Shown: one piece after another, positions 8,180 through 14,951 of the stretch | Layout of the letters: the number at the start of each line of letters is the position of its first letter | Position numbering within the stretch: the stretch's first letter is position 1 | Assembly: GCA_036277635.1 (NCBI GenBank) | Contig: DASUMP010000275.1 | Span: 1 to 19,235 of the forward strand | Direction of reading: 5' to 3' | DNA: 19,235 bases | Source of the DNA: DASUMP01 sp036277635 | GTDB lineage: Bacteria > Actinomycetota > Acidimicrobiia > IMCC26256 > PALSA-610 | The notes under the pieces: generated by a model | What the model was told of the DNA's origin: nothing | What the model saw: the letters and a program-made list of their open reading frames with translations, nothing else | The model's database searches: none | Position numbers and translations under genes: made by a program

Positions 8180-8946
8180 CAGCCGAGCGTGGTGCCGCGA
8201 GCGATGCTGCTGCCGCCGTCGAGCTGGAGGTTGGCGCCGGTGACGAACTCCGACTCGCGGCTCGCCAGGTAGATCGCCGCGTGGGCGACGTCGTCGGCGG
8301 TGCCGAGACGCGTCAGGTGCATCGCCTCGTAGCGGGCGAGGCGCTCGCTCGTGATGTCGGCATCGCGGCGCGCGTGCAACACGTAGCCGGGGCTGATCGT
8401 GTTGCAGCGGATCTGGTCGGGTGCGTAGTCGACGGCGATCGCGCGCGTGAGCGCGTTGAGCGCGCCCTTGCTCGCGATGTACGCGGCGAGGTTCCCGCTC
8501 GGCCGCTCGGCCTGGCGTGACGAGATGTTCACGATCGCACCATGACCCGCCCGGCGCAGGTGCGGGATCGCGGCGCGCGTGAGCCACATCGGGGCGGTCA
8601 CGTTCACGCGGAAGATCGCCTCCCACGCGGCGGTCGTGAGCTCGTGCACCGGGCCGTCGGGAGCGTCGCCGCCGGCGGCGTTGTTCACGAGCACGGTCAC
8701 ACCGCCGAGCGCGTCCGCCGCCGCGTCGACCAGCCGTGTGCACTCGTCCTCGTCGGTGAGGTCGGCGGGCACGAACGCGGCGATGGCGCCGTGCTGTTCG
8801 ATCTCGTCGCAAATCGCGGCGCCGCGTTCCCGGTCGCGACCGGTCACGGCGACCGCGGCACCTTCGCGGGCGAACGCCAGGGCGATCGCGCGCCCGATGC
8901 CGGCGGTCGAGCCCGTGACGAGCGCCCGTTCACCCGCGAGTCGCAC
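8179..8946 (-). CDS. SDR family oxidoreductase, coupled to the isomerase-like gene
   Basis: A 255-residue classical SDR. Motifs: TGSTAGIG (11-18); R37 in TGRDRE after strand 2, which favours NADP(H); ADLTD (61-65); NNAA (88-91); N115 in RVNVTAP; catalytic S143, Y156 and K160 in AAYIASKGALNALTR; SPGYV (185-189); and FVTGANLQLDGG (234-245). The start is GTG 8946, preceded by a GAGGGGG Shine-Dalgarno-like run (8957-8951) four bases away. Long open frames continue upstream through the divergent YibE/F gene but are only antisense shadow. Its stop overlaps the start of the isomerase-like gene. Divergent from YibE/F, with 84 bp between start codons. Confidence 0.92.
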   Translation of the reverse strand: MRLAGERALVTGSTAGIGRAIALAFAREGAAVAVTGRDRERGAAICDEIEQHGAIAAFVPADLTDEDECTRLVDAAADALGGVTVLVNNAAGGDAPDGPVHELTTAAWEAIFRVNVTAPMWLTRAAIPHLRRAGHGAIVNISSRQAERPSGNLAAYIASKGALNALTRAIAVDYAPDQIRCNTISPGYVLHARRDADITSERLARYEAMHLTRLGTADDVAHAAIYLASRESEFVTGANLQLDGGSSIARGTTLG

Positions 8947-9018
8947 CGTGCCCCCTCGTCCGCGGTCCGGAGCGGAACGTACTACCGGGAGTGTCGCAGT
9001 GAGGCGGGCCGCACCGGC

Positions 9019-9024
9019 CACACT
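9019..9024 (+). promoter_or_regulatory. candidate -10 element of the YibE/F-like gene
   Basis: CACACT ends six bases before GTG 9031. The same hexamer with the same spacing precedes the globin start at 14320. No Shine-Dalgarno sequence is found before this GTG. Confidence 0.35.
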
Positions 9025-9030
9025 GGCACG

Positions 9031-10353
9031 GTGACGACGGCCCATGGACACGCGCACGGACACGCGCACGGATTGCCGGTGCCGCGACGGACGCGACGGG
9101 TGCTCGGGACCATCGCCGCGGTGCTCGCAGTCGCGACGGTGGTCGGGATGCTGGTGATCGGCTTCGGCACCGACGCACAGGTGGACGACGCCGCGGTGTT
9201 CCTCGTCGACGACGTGTACGAAGCCGAGGTGATCGCGACCGAGCGGGTGGGTTGCCAGGGCACGTCGGGACCCGACGCCGACCAGTGCCTCGTCGTCACG
9301 CTGCGGCTGACCCAAGGTCCCGACGAAGGGGCCGAGCGCACCCTCGAGTTCCCCGAGAGCTCCCGCACCTCGCCCGATCTCGGCGTCGGCGACCGAGTCG
9401 TGCTCAACCATCATCCCGACGGTGACGAGGGCCTCGACTACTCGTTCGCCGATCGACAACGCCGGCGTCCGCTGCTGGCACTGCTCGTGCTGTTCGCGGT
9501 GGCGGTCGTGTTGCTCGGTCGGGTGCGCGGGTTCGCCGCGCTCGCCGGACTCGCCGTCAGCGTCGTGGTGATCCTCACCTTCGTGCTGCCGGGGCTGCTC
9601 GACGGTCACGAGCCGGTGCTCGTCGCGGTGATCGGTGCGTCGGCGATCGCGTACCTCGCGCTGTATCTCGCGCACGGTGTCAATCCGCTGACGACGGTGG
9701 CGCTCCTCGGCACGTTGGCGGCCCTCGCGCTCACGGTCGGATTGTCGATGCTGTTCACCGAGCTCACGGAGCTGTCGGGGTTCGCGAGCGAGGAAGCGGC
9801 GTTCCTGGGTCTGCTCGCCGAGAACATCGACATGCGCGGCCTCGTGCTCGCGGGCATCGTCATCGGTGCGTTGGGCGCGCTCGACGACATGACGGTCACG
9901 CAAGCCTCGGCCGTCGCCGAGCTGAGCGCCGCCGACCCCACCATGTCCCGACGCCAGCTCTACGCGGCCGGCCTGCGTATCGGGCGCGACCATGTCGCGT
10001 CGACCGTCAACACACTTGCGCTGGCGTACGCCGGCGCCGCGCTGCCGGTGCTGCTGTTGTTCGTGCTGTCGGCGCAGTCGCTCGGGACGATCGCGAACAG
10101 CGAGATCGTGGCGACCGAGATCGTGCGCACGTTGGTCGGCAGCATCGGACTGGTGGCCGCGGTCCCGATCACGACGTGGCTCGCCGCCTTGATCGTCGGT
10201 GGCGCATCGCTGGACACCGACGCCGACGACAACGCCGCGATCCGGTCCGAGCGCCGGCGCGTGCGGCGCCCCCGTCGGACCGGGCCCCCGGCCGCGGACG
10301 AGCGGCCCGCCGGCGATCCGGGCGACGCCGACGACTTCGACTTCTGGCGCTGA
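9031..10353 (+). CDS. YibE/F family membrane protein with His-rich N-terminus
   Basis: A 440-residue polytopic membrane protein of the YibE/F family, found widely in Gram-positive bacteria and without an agreed function. Order: a His/Gly/Ala N-terminus (seven of residues 5-13 region alternate as HGHAHGHAHG), a first membrane segment (~24-46), an extracytoplasmic beta-rich region (~50-145, with C75 and C86), then about seven further membrane segments between ~147 and ~390. The conserved core is GLLAENIDMRGLVLAG (260-275) followed by GALGALDDMTVTQASAVAEL (279-298), which is the family signature. The C-terminus (~391-440) is cytoplasmic, acidic then Arg/Pro-rich. GTG 9031 is chosen because conservation starts there. 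The His repeat could bind a metal; this is inference. Confidence 0.88.
   Translation: MTTAHGHAHGHAHGLPVPRRTRRVLGTIAAVLAVATVVGMLVIGFGTDAQVDDAAVFLVDDVYEAEVIATERVGCQGTSGPDADQCLVVTLRLTQGPDEGAERTLEFPESSRTSPDLGVGDRVVLNHHPDGDEGLDYSFADRQRRRPLLALLVLFAVAVVLLGRVRGFAALAGLAVSVVVILTFVLPGLLDGHEPVLVAVIGASAIAYLALYLAHGVNPLTTVALLGTLAALALTVGLSMLFTELTELSGFASEEAAFLGLLAENIDMRGLVLAGIVIGALGALDDMTVTQASAVAELSAADPTMSRRQLYAAGLRIGRDHVASTVNTLALAYAGAALPVLLLFVLSAQSLGTIANSEIVATEIVRTLVGSIGLVAAVPITTWLAALIVGGASLDTDADDNAAIRSERRRVRRPRRTGPPAADERPAGDPGDADDFDFWR
9046..9069 (+). repeat. two tandem 12-bp units encoding His-Ala-His-Gly repeats
   Basis: GGACACGCGCAC occurs at 9046-9057 and again at 9058-9069. It encodes the His-rich start of the YibE/F-like protein and probably arose by tandem duplication. 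Confidence 0.7.
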
Positions 10354-10361
10354 TCCACGTT

Positions 10362-10382
10362 CGACCCGCGGCGGGCGGGTCG
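10362..10382 (+). terminator. GC-rich hairpin between YibE/F and map, possible terminator
   Basis: CGACCCGC (10362-10369) pairs perfectly with GCGGGTCG (10375-10382) around a five-base loop, nine bases after the YibE/F stop. There is no U-tract, so it would be an actinobacterial non-canonical terminator or a stabilising mRNA hairpin. It also ends just before the -10 candidate of map. Confidence 0.4.
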
Positions 10383-10389
10383 GAGCCGC

Positions 10390-10395
10390 GAGAAT
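10390..10395 (+). promoter_or_regulatory. candidate -10 element of map
   Basis: GAGAAT ends six bases before GTG 10402, the recurring leaderless spacing of this window. It lies just after the hairpin at 10362-10382. Confidence 0.35.
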
Positions 10396-10401
10396 GGGGC
10401 C

Positions 10402-11328
10402 GTGGGCAAGCGTCAGCACAAGCAGCGTCTCGAGCGACGACGGATCGCGACGACTCGACCGACGTCGGCGCCGGGTCGTCCGCGCATCCAGGCCGGGCGG
10501 CTGTCACCCCATCGGGAGGTGCCCGACGGGATCCTGAGGCCGCCGTACGCGCCTGGCGCGGCGGCGTTCGCTCCCGCCGTCCCACCCGGCGAGCTCCACG
10601 ACCGCATGCGGCGCGCGGGCCGCGCCGCCGCCGAGGTGCTGACCGAGGTCGGCGCCGCGGTCGCGCCGGGCGTCACGACCGACGAGCTCGACCGCATCTG
10701 TCACGAGGCGTGCATCGCCCGCGGCGGCTACCCGAGCCCGCTCGACTACAAGGGCTTCCCGAAGTCGCTGTGCACGTCGGTGAACGAGATCATCTGCCAC
10801 GGGATCCCCGACGACCGCGCGTTGCGCGACGGCGACATCGTCAACTGCGACGTCACGATCTATCTCGACGGCGTGCACGGCGACACGAACGCCACGTTCC
10901 TCGTCGGCGAGGTCGACGACGTCGGGCGCGCGCTCGTGCAGGTCACGTTCGAGGCGATGTGGCGGGGGATCGAGGCCGTCCGACCCGGCGCGCGTGTGCA
11001 CGACATCGGGCGCGCGATCCAGGAGCACGCCGAGGGAGCCGGGTTCGGCGTGGTGCGTTCGTTCGTCGGCCACGGGATCGGCACCGAGTTCCATACGGCA
11101 CCATCGATCCCGCACTACTTCGACCCGCGATCGGATCAGGTGCTCGAGCCGGGCACGACGTTCACCATCGAGCCGATGATCACGGAAGGGTCGTGGGAGA
11201 TCGGTCGGATCTGGAGCGACGGCTGGACCGCCCCCACGCGCGACGGTTCGCGGTGCGCCCAGTTCGAGCACACGGTGCTCGTCACCGGCACCGGCGTGGA
11301 AGTGCTCACGGGGCCGCCGGCCGCCTGA
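10402..11328 (+). CDS. map: type I methionine aminopeptidase
   Basis: A 308-residue cytoplasmic dimetal enzyme that removes the initiator Met from nascent proteins. All five metal ligands of the pita-bread fold are present: D150 (VNCDVT), D161 (HGDTNAT), H224 (GHGIGTEFH), E257 (FTIEPMI) and E289 (QFEHTVLV). Substrate-site H133 lies in CHGIPD, after KGFPKSLCTSVNEIICHGIP (117-136). About 60 residues precede the catalytic domain: a basic start (GKRQHKQRLERRR) then a Pro/Gly-rich segment. This is longer than the E. coli enzyme and resembles the N-terminally extended type I enzymes of actinobacteria (MetAP1c-like), which have a proline-rich extension. GTG 10402 keeps this extension; a downstream start cannot be excluded. 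Tail-to-tail with the metal-binding lipoprotein gene, 13 bp apart. Confidence 0.95.
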   Translation: MGKRQHKQRLERRRIATTRPTSAPGRPRIQAGRLSPHREVPDGILRPPYAPGAAAFAPAVPPGELHDRMRRAGRAAAEVLTEVGAAVAPGVTTDELDRICHEACIARGGYPSPLDYKGFPKSLCTSVNEIICHGIPDDRALRDGDIVNCDVTIYLDGVHGDTNATFLVGEVDDVGRALVQVTFEAMWRGIEAVRPGARVHDIGRAIQEHAEGAGFGVVRSFVGHGIGTEFHTAPSIPHYFDPRSDQVLEPGTTFTIEPMITEGSWEIGRIWSDGWTAPTRDGSRCAQFEHTVLVTGTGVEVLTGPPAA

Positions 11329-11341
11329 ATCCGCGCCTCCG

Positions 11342-12262
11342 TCAGCTCGCGCAGCCCAGCGCCCTCGACAGCGCGGCGAGGTTCTCGCGCATGACGCTCG
11401 CCCACGACGCGCCGTCGGCCTTGCGTTCGTCGGAGAGGCCTTCGAGCGGGTCGAGCACCGCCGTCCCGACGCCGGCTTCCCGGGCGAGCGTCTCGGCGAC
11501 GTCGGCCGCGACGAGCGTCTCGGTGAACACCGTCGTCACGCCCTCGCGTTCGACGAGATCGGCGAGCTCGGCGAGACGGCTGGGATCCGGTTCCTGCTCC
11601 GGCGAGATGCCCGCGATCGGTTCGACCCGCAGGCCGTAGCGTGCGGTGAGACGACCGAAGGCGTCGTGCGCGGTCACGACGAGGTCGCGTTCGCACGACG
11701 CGAGCGCGGTCGCGAGCTCCTCGTCGACCGCACGGATCTCGGCGGCGAACTCCTCGGCGAGCGCGCGATAGCGCGAGGCCGCGCTGGCGTCGAGGTCGAT
11801 CAGTGCGTCGCGTATCGCGCCGGCGACCTGCTCGTACGCGAGCGGATCGAGCCACACGTGCGGGTCGGCCTCGACGTCGACGTCGACGATGTCGGCGAGG
11901 ACGAGCGTCGGCCCCTCCCGCTGCTCGGCGGCGTCTTCGACCGCGGGTTGGAACCCGCCGCCCAGCACGATGACCAGGTCGGCGTCGAGCACGTCGTCGA
12001 CGTCGGCGGGCGTGAGCTCGAGGTCGTGGGGTTCGGCGCCGACGGGCGTGAGGTCGGCGACCTCGACGAGGTCGCCGCCGACCCGCTCGGCCGCGTGCGC
12101 GACCGGGAAGAACGACGCCACGATCTCCACGCGCCCGCCGCCGCTGGGGTCGGTCGACCCGTCGCCGCTCGAGCACGCCGTCGTCACGACCGCGACCGTG
12201 ACGAGCGCCGCGCCGAGCGTCCGCGCGAACCGGGGAGCGCGGAGTGCGGCGGCGGCGTTCAT
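11342..12262 (-). CDS. znuA: metal ABC transporter substrate-binding lipoprotein (ZnuA/MntC family)
   Basis: A 306-residue cluster-A-I binding protein that captures Zn2+ or Mn2+ outside the membrane for an ABC importer. A signal peptide ends in a lipobox with C30 (VTTAC-SSGDG). Three metal-ligand histidines are visible: H79 in EPHDLELTP, H135 in DPHVWLDP and H199 in TAHDAFGR. The fourth ligand is probably D271 (VLDPLEG), the pattern of the family. The loop before H135, which is His-rich in many ZnuA proteins, is short and acidic here (DVDVEADPH). That leaves zinc against manganese open; the symbol follows the zinc-type family by habit. ATG 12262 has TAAGAT eight bases upstream and no Shine-Dalgarno sequence. 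It is divergent from the ATPase and permease genes, which must be its partners. Confidence 0.9.
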   Translation of the reverse strand: MNAAAALRAPRFARTLGAALVTVAVVTTACSSGDGSTDPSGGGRVEIVASFFPVAHAAERVGGDLVEVADLTPVGAEPHDLELTPADVDDVLDADLVIVLGGGFQPAVEDAAEQREGPTLVLADIVDVDVEADPHVWLDPLAYEQVAGAIRDALIDLDASAASRYRALAEEFAAEIRAVDEELATALASCERDLVVTAHDAFGRLTARYGLRVEPIAGISPEQEPDPSRLAELADLVEREGVTTVFTETLVAADVAETLAREAGVGTAVLDPLEGLSDERKADGASWASVMRENLAALSRALGCAS

Positions 12263-12287
12263 GAGAATCGATCTTAGAACTGTTCTC
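12263..12287. promoter_or_regulatory. palindromic operator candidate of the divergent metal importer
   Basis: A perfect 11-base palindrome, AGAACTGTTCT (12276-12286), lies inside a wider GAGAA...TTCTC inverted repeat (12263-12267 and 12283-12287). The left part, TGAGAATCGATCTTA (12262-12276), matches about ten of fifteen positions of the actinobacterial Zur box as I remember it. The site overlaps the TAAGAT -10 (12276-12271) of the lipoprotein gene and lies next to TAGGCT (12291-12296) on the other strand. A bound Fur/Zur- or DtxR/MntR-type repressor could shut both directions. The regulator is not in the window. Confidence 0.5.
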
Positions 12288-12290
12288 GAA

Positions 12291-12296
12291 TAGGCT
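12291..12296 (+). promoter_or_regulatory. candidate -10 element of the ATPase-permease operon
   Basis: TAGGCT on the plus strand fits TANNNT. A transcript from it would begin near A12304, 48 bases before the GTG chosen for the ATPase gene. It lies beside the palindrome at 12276-12286. Confidence 0.35.
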
Positions 12297-12351
12297 GCCA
12301 GCCATCAGTGCCGTCGAGTCGCCCGCGTCGCACGCCCTCGCGCCGGATCCG

Positions 12352-13089
12352 GTGCTGGCGCTGCGCGCCGTGTCGTTCTCCTACGGCGCCGACCCCGTCC
12401 TCGAGGGCATCGACCTGCACCTGCGGGCCGGAGAGTTCGCGGCGCTCGTCGGCCCGAACGGGTCCGGCAAGTCCACCTTGCTCCGGGTGCTCCTCGGGCT
12501 GCTGCCGGCGAGTGCAGGAACTGTGGAGCTGTTCGGCGTCGCACCGAACCGGCTCCGCGACCGGTGGCGCGTCGGCTACGTGCCGCAGCGCACTGTGCTC
12601 GGCGTCGACCTGCCGGCGACGGTCACCGAGGTCGTGCGCGCCGGTCGGCTCGCGCGGCGAGGGTGGTGGCGCCCACCGAATCGCGCCGACCGGGCGGCCG
12701 TCGACCACGCGCTCGAGTCGGTCGCGCTGCGTGACTTGCGCGACCGGCGGGTGGGCGAGCTCTCCGGTGGTCAGCAGCAGCGCGTGCTCATCGCGAAGGC
12801 GCTCGCCGGCGACCCGCAGCTGCTCGTGCTCGACGAGCCGGTCGCCGGCGTGGATGCGGAGTCGCAGCGCTTGTTCCGTGACTCGCTCGTGCATCTCGTC
12901 GAGCGTCACCACGCGGCGGTGTTGCTCGTGTCGCACGAGCTCGGCGCGGTGGCCGACGATCTCGACCGGGTGATCGTGCTGAAGCGCCGTGTCGTGTTCG
13001 ACGGTCCGCCGCGAGAGCTCGCCGCGCGCGGCGTCAGCCTCGGCATCCACCGGGAAGACCTGCCCCTCTGGCTCGAAGGGCTCTCCTGA
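12352..13089 (+). CDS. znuC: metal ABC transporter ATP-binding protein
   Basis: A 245-residue cytoplasmic ATPase that powers the importer. Motifs in order: aromatic A-loop Y11 (FSYG), Walker A GPNGSGKST (34-42), Q-loop Q79 (GYVPQR), signature LSGGQ (137-141) followed by QQRVLIAKAL, Walker B LLVLDEP (157-163), and switch H195 (LLVSHEL). The VPQR Q-loop and the short helical domain fit the Zn/Mn subfamily. The start is uncertain. GTG 12352 places VLALRAVSFSYG at the N-terminus, but no clear Shine-Dalgarno sequence precedes it, and the frame stays open back to a TGA at 12262-12264 without an earlier ATG or GTG. CTG 12295 or ATC 12304 would be rare starts. The permease gene follows after one base. 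Confidence 0.93.
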   Translation: MLALRAVSFSYGADPVLEGIDLHLRAGEFAALVGPNGSGKSTLLRVLLGLLPASAGTVELFGVAPNRLRDRWRVGYVPQRTVLGVDLPATVTEVVRAGRLARRGWWRPPNRADRAAVDHALESVALRDLRDRRVGELSGGQQQRVLIAKALAGDPQLLVLDEPVAGVDAESQRLFRDSLVHLVERHHAAVLLVSHELGAVADDLDRVIVLKRRVVFDGPPRELAARGVSLGIHREDLPLWLEGLS

Positions 13090-13090
13090 C

Positions 13091-13936
13091 ATGCCGTGGC
13101 CGTTCGATCGCGAGTACATGCAGCTCGCACTCGTCGCGGGCGTCATCGTCGGTGCGTGCGCGCCGCTCATCGGAACGTTCCTCGTGCAGAAGCGGATGTC
13201 GCTGTTGGGCGACGGCATCGGTCACCTCGCGTTCGCGGGCGTCGCCGCCGGACTGCTGCTCGAGGTGTGGCCGGTGTGGACCGCGCTCGTCGTGGCCGTC
13301 GTCGGCGCTCTCGGCGTCGAGCTGCTGCGCTCGCGCGGGACCGCGTCCGGCGACCTCGCCCTCGCGATCTTCTTCTACGGCGGGATCGCCGCCGCCGTCG
13401 TCATCTCGAGTCGGGCGTCGAGCGGCAGCGCGAACGTCTTCCCCTACCTGTTCGGTTCGATCCTCACGGTCACCCGCTCCGACGTCGTGCTGGTCGCGGT
13501 GCTGGGCGGGGTGATCGTCGCGACGATGCTGGTCGCGGGGCGGGCGATGTTCGCCGTCGTCCTCGACGAAGAAGCGGCGCGGGTGGCCGGACTGCCGGTG
13601 CGGGCGCTCAATGCCGTGCTCGCGGTCCTGACCGCGGTCACCGTGGTCGCGGCGATGCGCGTGGTCGGCGTGCTCCTGGTCGCGGCGCTCATGGTGTTGC
13701 CGGTCGCCACGACTCGCCTGGTCGCGCGGTCGTTCGTGCGCACCGTCGCCTACGCCGTCGTCCTCGGGGTGCTCGAGGTCGTCGCGGGGCTCGCGGCCGC
13801 GCGCGCGTGGGCGCTCGCGCCGGGCGGATCGATCGTGTTGACCGGGGTCGTGTGCTTCGCGTTCGCGGCGGCGACGGCGGGCGTGCTGCGTCGCGGTCCG
13901 GGGTCGCTGCCGCTCGGCGGCCCGCTCGGACACTGA
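13091..13936 (+). CDS. znuB: metal ABC transporter permease (ABC-3 family)
   Basis: A 281-residue membrane subunit forming the channel of the Zn/Mn importer. It begins one base after the ATPase stop, so translation is coupled; ATG 13091 gives MPWPFDREYMQLALVAG, a normal family start. Family features: PLIGTFLVQKRMSLLGDGIGH region (25-45), which contacts the ATPase; SGDLALAIFFYGG (86-98); FGSILTVTRSDV (121-132); LDEEAARVAGLPV (158-170); and MRVVGVLLVAALMVLPVATT (189-208). About eight or nine membrane segments are visible. The C-terminal tail after the last helix (RRGPGSLPLGGPLGH) is short and non-conserved. It ends 6 bp before the stop of the convergent globin gene. Confidence 0.93.
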   Translation: MPWPFDREYMQLALVAGVIVGACAPLIGTFLVQKRMSLLGDGIGHLAFAGVAAGLLLEVWPVWTALVVAVVGALGVELLRSRGTASGDLALAIFFYGGIAAAVVISSRASSGSANVFPYLFGSILTVTRSDVVLVAVLGGVIVATMLVAGRAMFAVVLDEEAARVAGLPVRALNAVLAVLTAVTVVAAMRVVGVLLVAALMVLPVATTRLVARSFVRTVAYAVVLGVLEVVAGLAAARAWALAPGGSIVLTGVVCFAFAAATAGVLRRGPGSLPLGGPLGH

Positions 13937-13942
13937 GCGGCG

Positions 13943-14320
13943 TCAGTCGGCGGCGTTGATCATCCACGTCGCGCCCTGCACGAAGTAGTCGCGCATGGCT
14001 CGGTCGATCTCCGGGTCGAGGTCGGCCTCGTCGAGCGCCGCGAGCATCGCGGCCAGCCACGCGTCGCGCTCCTGCTCGGTGATCCGGAACCCGGCGTGCC
14101 GCATCCGCAGGCGCGGATGGCCCTTCTCGGCGCTGTAGTCGGCGGGCCCGCCCCAGTACTGCGCCAAGAACCGGGCGAGCGCCCGCATGCCGGGCGCGAG
14201 ATCGTCGGGGTACACCGATCGCAGCAAAGGATCGCCGGCGACGCGCGCCGCGAAGCGCTCGACGAGCGCGTCGAAGAACGGCTGACCTCCGACGGCGTCG
14301 TACACGGACCGGTCGACCAC
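13943..14320 (-). CDS. glbO: group II truncated hemoglobin (trHbO type) lacking the B10 tyrosine
   Basis: A 125-residue 2-on-2 globin that binds heme and probably O2 or other small ligands. It matches the mycobacterial GlbO pattern closely: YDAVGG (7-12), QYWGGPADYS (54-63), GHPRLRMRHAGFRIT (67-81) with proximal His H75, and W88 (G8) in ERDAWLAAM. Y37 matches the CD1 tyrosine. At B10, where GlbO reads RFYAQVAED, this protein reads RFAARVAGD, so the distal tyrosine is alanine (A24). This should change oxygen stabilisation. GTG 14320 begins the conserved VYDAVGG region and follows a CACACT hexamer by six bases; no Shine-Dalgarno sequence is seen. It is convergent with the permease gene and divergent from the SET-domain gene. 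Confidence 0.92.
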   Translation of the reverse strand: MVDRSVYDAVGGQPFFDALVERFAARVAGDPLLRSVYPDDLAPGMRALARFLAQYWGGPADYSAEKGHPRLRMRHAGFRITEQERDAWLAAMLAALDEADLDPEIDRAMRDYFVQGATWMINAAD

Positions 14321-14326
14321 GCTGCA

Positions 14327-14332
14327 AGTGTG
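14327..14332 (-). promoter_or_regulatory. candidate -10 element of the globin gene
   Basis: CACACT on the minus strand, six bases before GTG 14320, identical in sequence and spacing to the element before the YibE/F-like gene. The rest of the divergent region up to 14423 shows no feature I can support. Confidence 0.35.
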
Positions 14333-14423
14333 CCGTCAGGGAGACGCAGGTCGCGAAACGGTTCGGCGCCCGGTGTCGCGCGCGGGCGGTTCGAGCGCGA
14401 GACTCTCGGTCCGCTGCGCCCCG

Positions 14424-14942
14424 ATGTCCTGGAGCCGCCCCGTGCAGCAGTCCTGGTTGATCCGCACCGCCGCGGTCCGCCCCGCCGGGGGCAAGGGCCT
14501 CGGCGTCTTCGCGACCGAGCGGATCCGCGCGGGCACGACCGTCGCCGGATTCGGTGGCCACGTCTGCGACGGCGCGCAGTTCGCCGCGCTCTCCGACGAG
14601 CTGCGCACGCACGCGATCCAGGTCGACGACGACCTCTACCTCGTGTCGGTGCCACCCCTCGACCCGGCCGACTACGTGAACCACTCGTGTGAACCGAACT
14701 GCGGGATCGTGGGCAGTCTGCTGCTGGTCGCGATGCGCGACATCGACGTCGACGAAGAGCTCTGCTTCGACTACGCGATGTCCGACACCGACCCCTACGA
14801 CGAGTTCTTGTGCGCGTGCGGCAGCGAGTCGTGTCGCGGCCTGATCACAGGCGCCGACTGGCAGCGTCCGGAGCTGCAGATCAGCTACCGCGGGTTCTTC
14901 TCGGCGTACATCGAGCACCGCATCGCCGCCGACGCGAGCTGA
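14424..14942 (+). CDS. SET-domain-containing protein
   Basis: A 172-residue protein that is essentially one SET domain, the fold of S-adenosylmethionine-dependent lysine methyltransferases. Motifs: GKGLGVFATERIRAGTTV (23-40), VNHSCEPNC (85-93, the NHSC cofactor-binding motif), EELCFDYAM (111-119) with catalytic-type Y117, and a post-SET-like zinc cluster CACGSESCRG (130-139: C130, C132, C137, with C89 as a possible fourth ligand). Bacterial SET proteins of this stand-alone type are known but their substrates mostly are not. ATG 14424 is preferred because similarity begins just after it; GTG codons at 14328 and 14373 are also in frame. There is no Shine-Dalgarno sequence. It is convergent with the CDF exporter, 9 bp apart. 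Confidence 0.87.
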   Translation: MSWSRPVQQSWLIRTAAVRPAGGKGLGVFATERIRAGTTVAGFGGHVCDGAQFAALSDELRTHAIQVDDDLYLVSVPPLDPADYVNHSCEPNCGIVGSLLLVAMRDIDVDEELCFDYAMSDTDPYDEFLCACGSESCRGLITGADWQRPELQISYRGFFSAYIEHRIAADAS

Positions 14943-14951
14943 GTCGCGGCG

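Noticed and set aside
8947..10419. Upstream extension of the third SDR frame through the YibE/F gene
   Set aside because: The extension is low-complexity and Arg/His/Gln/Asp-rich. SDR similarity starts at GTG 8946, and YibE/F on the other strand carries clear family motifs.
12276..12286. AGAACTGTTCT as an SOS (LexA) box
   Set aside because: Actinobacterial SOS boxes have GAAC and GTTC separated by four bases; here one base separates them, and the flanking genes are metal transport genes.
12308..12973. GTG 12308 frame overlapping the ATPase gene
   Set aside because: It is out of frame with the Walker A, signature and Walker B motifs, and its product is Arg/Ser-rich without domains.
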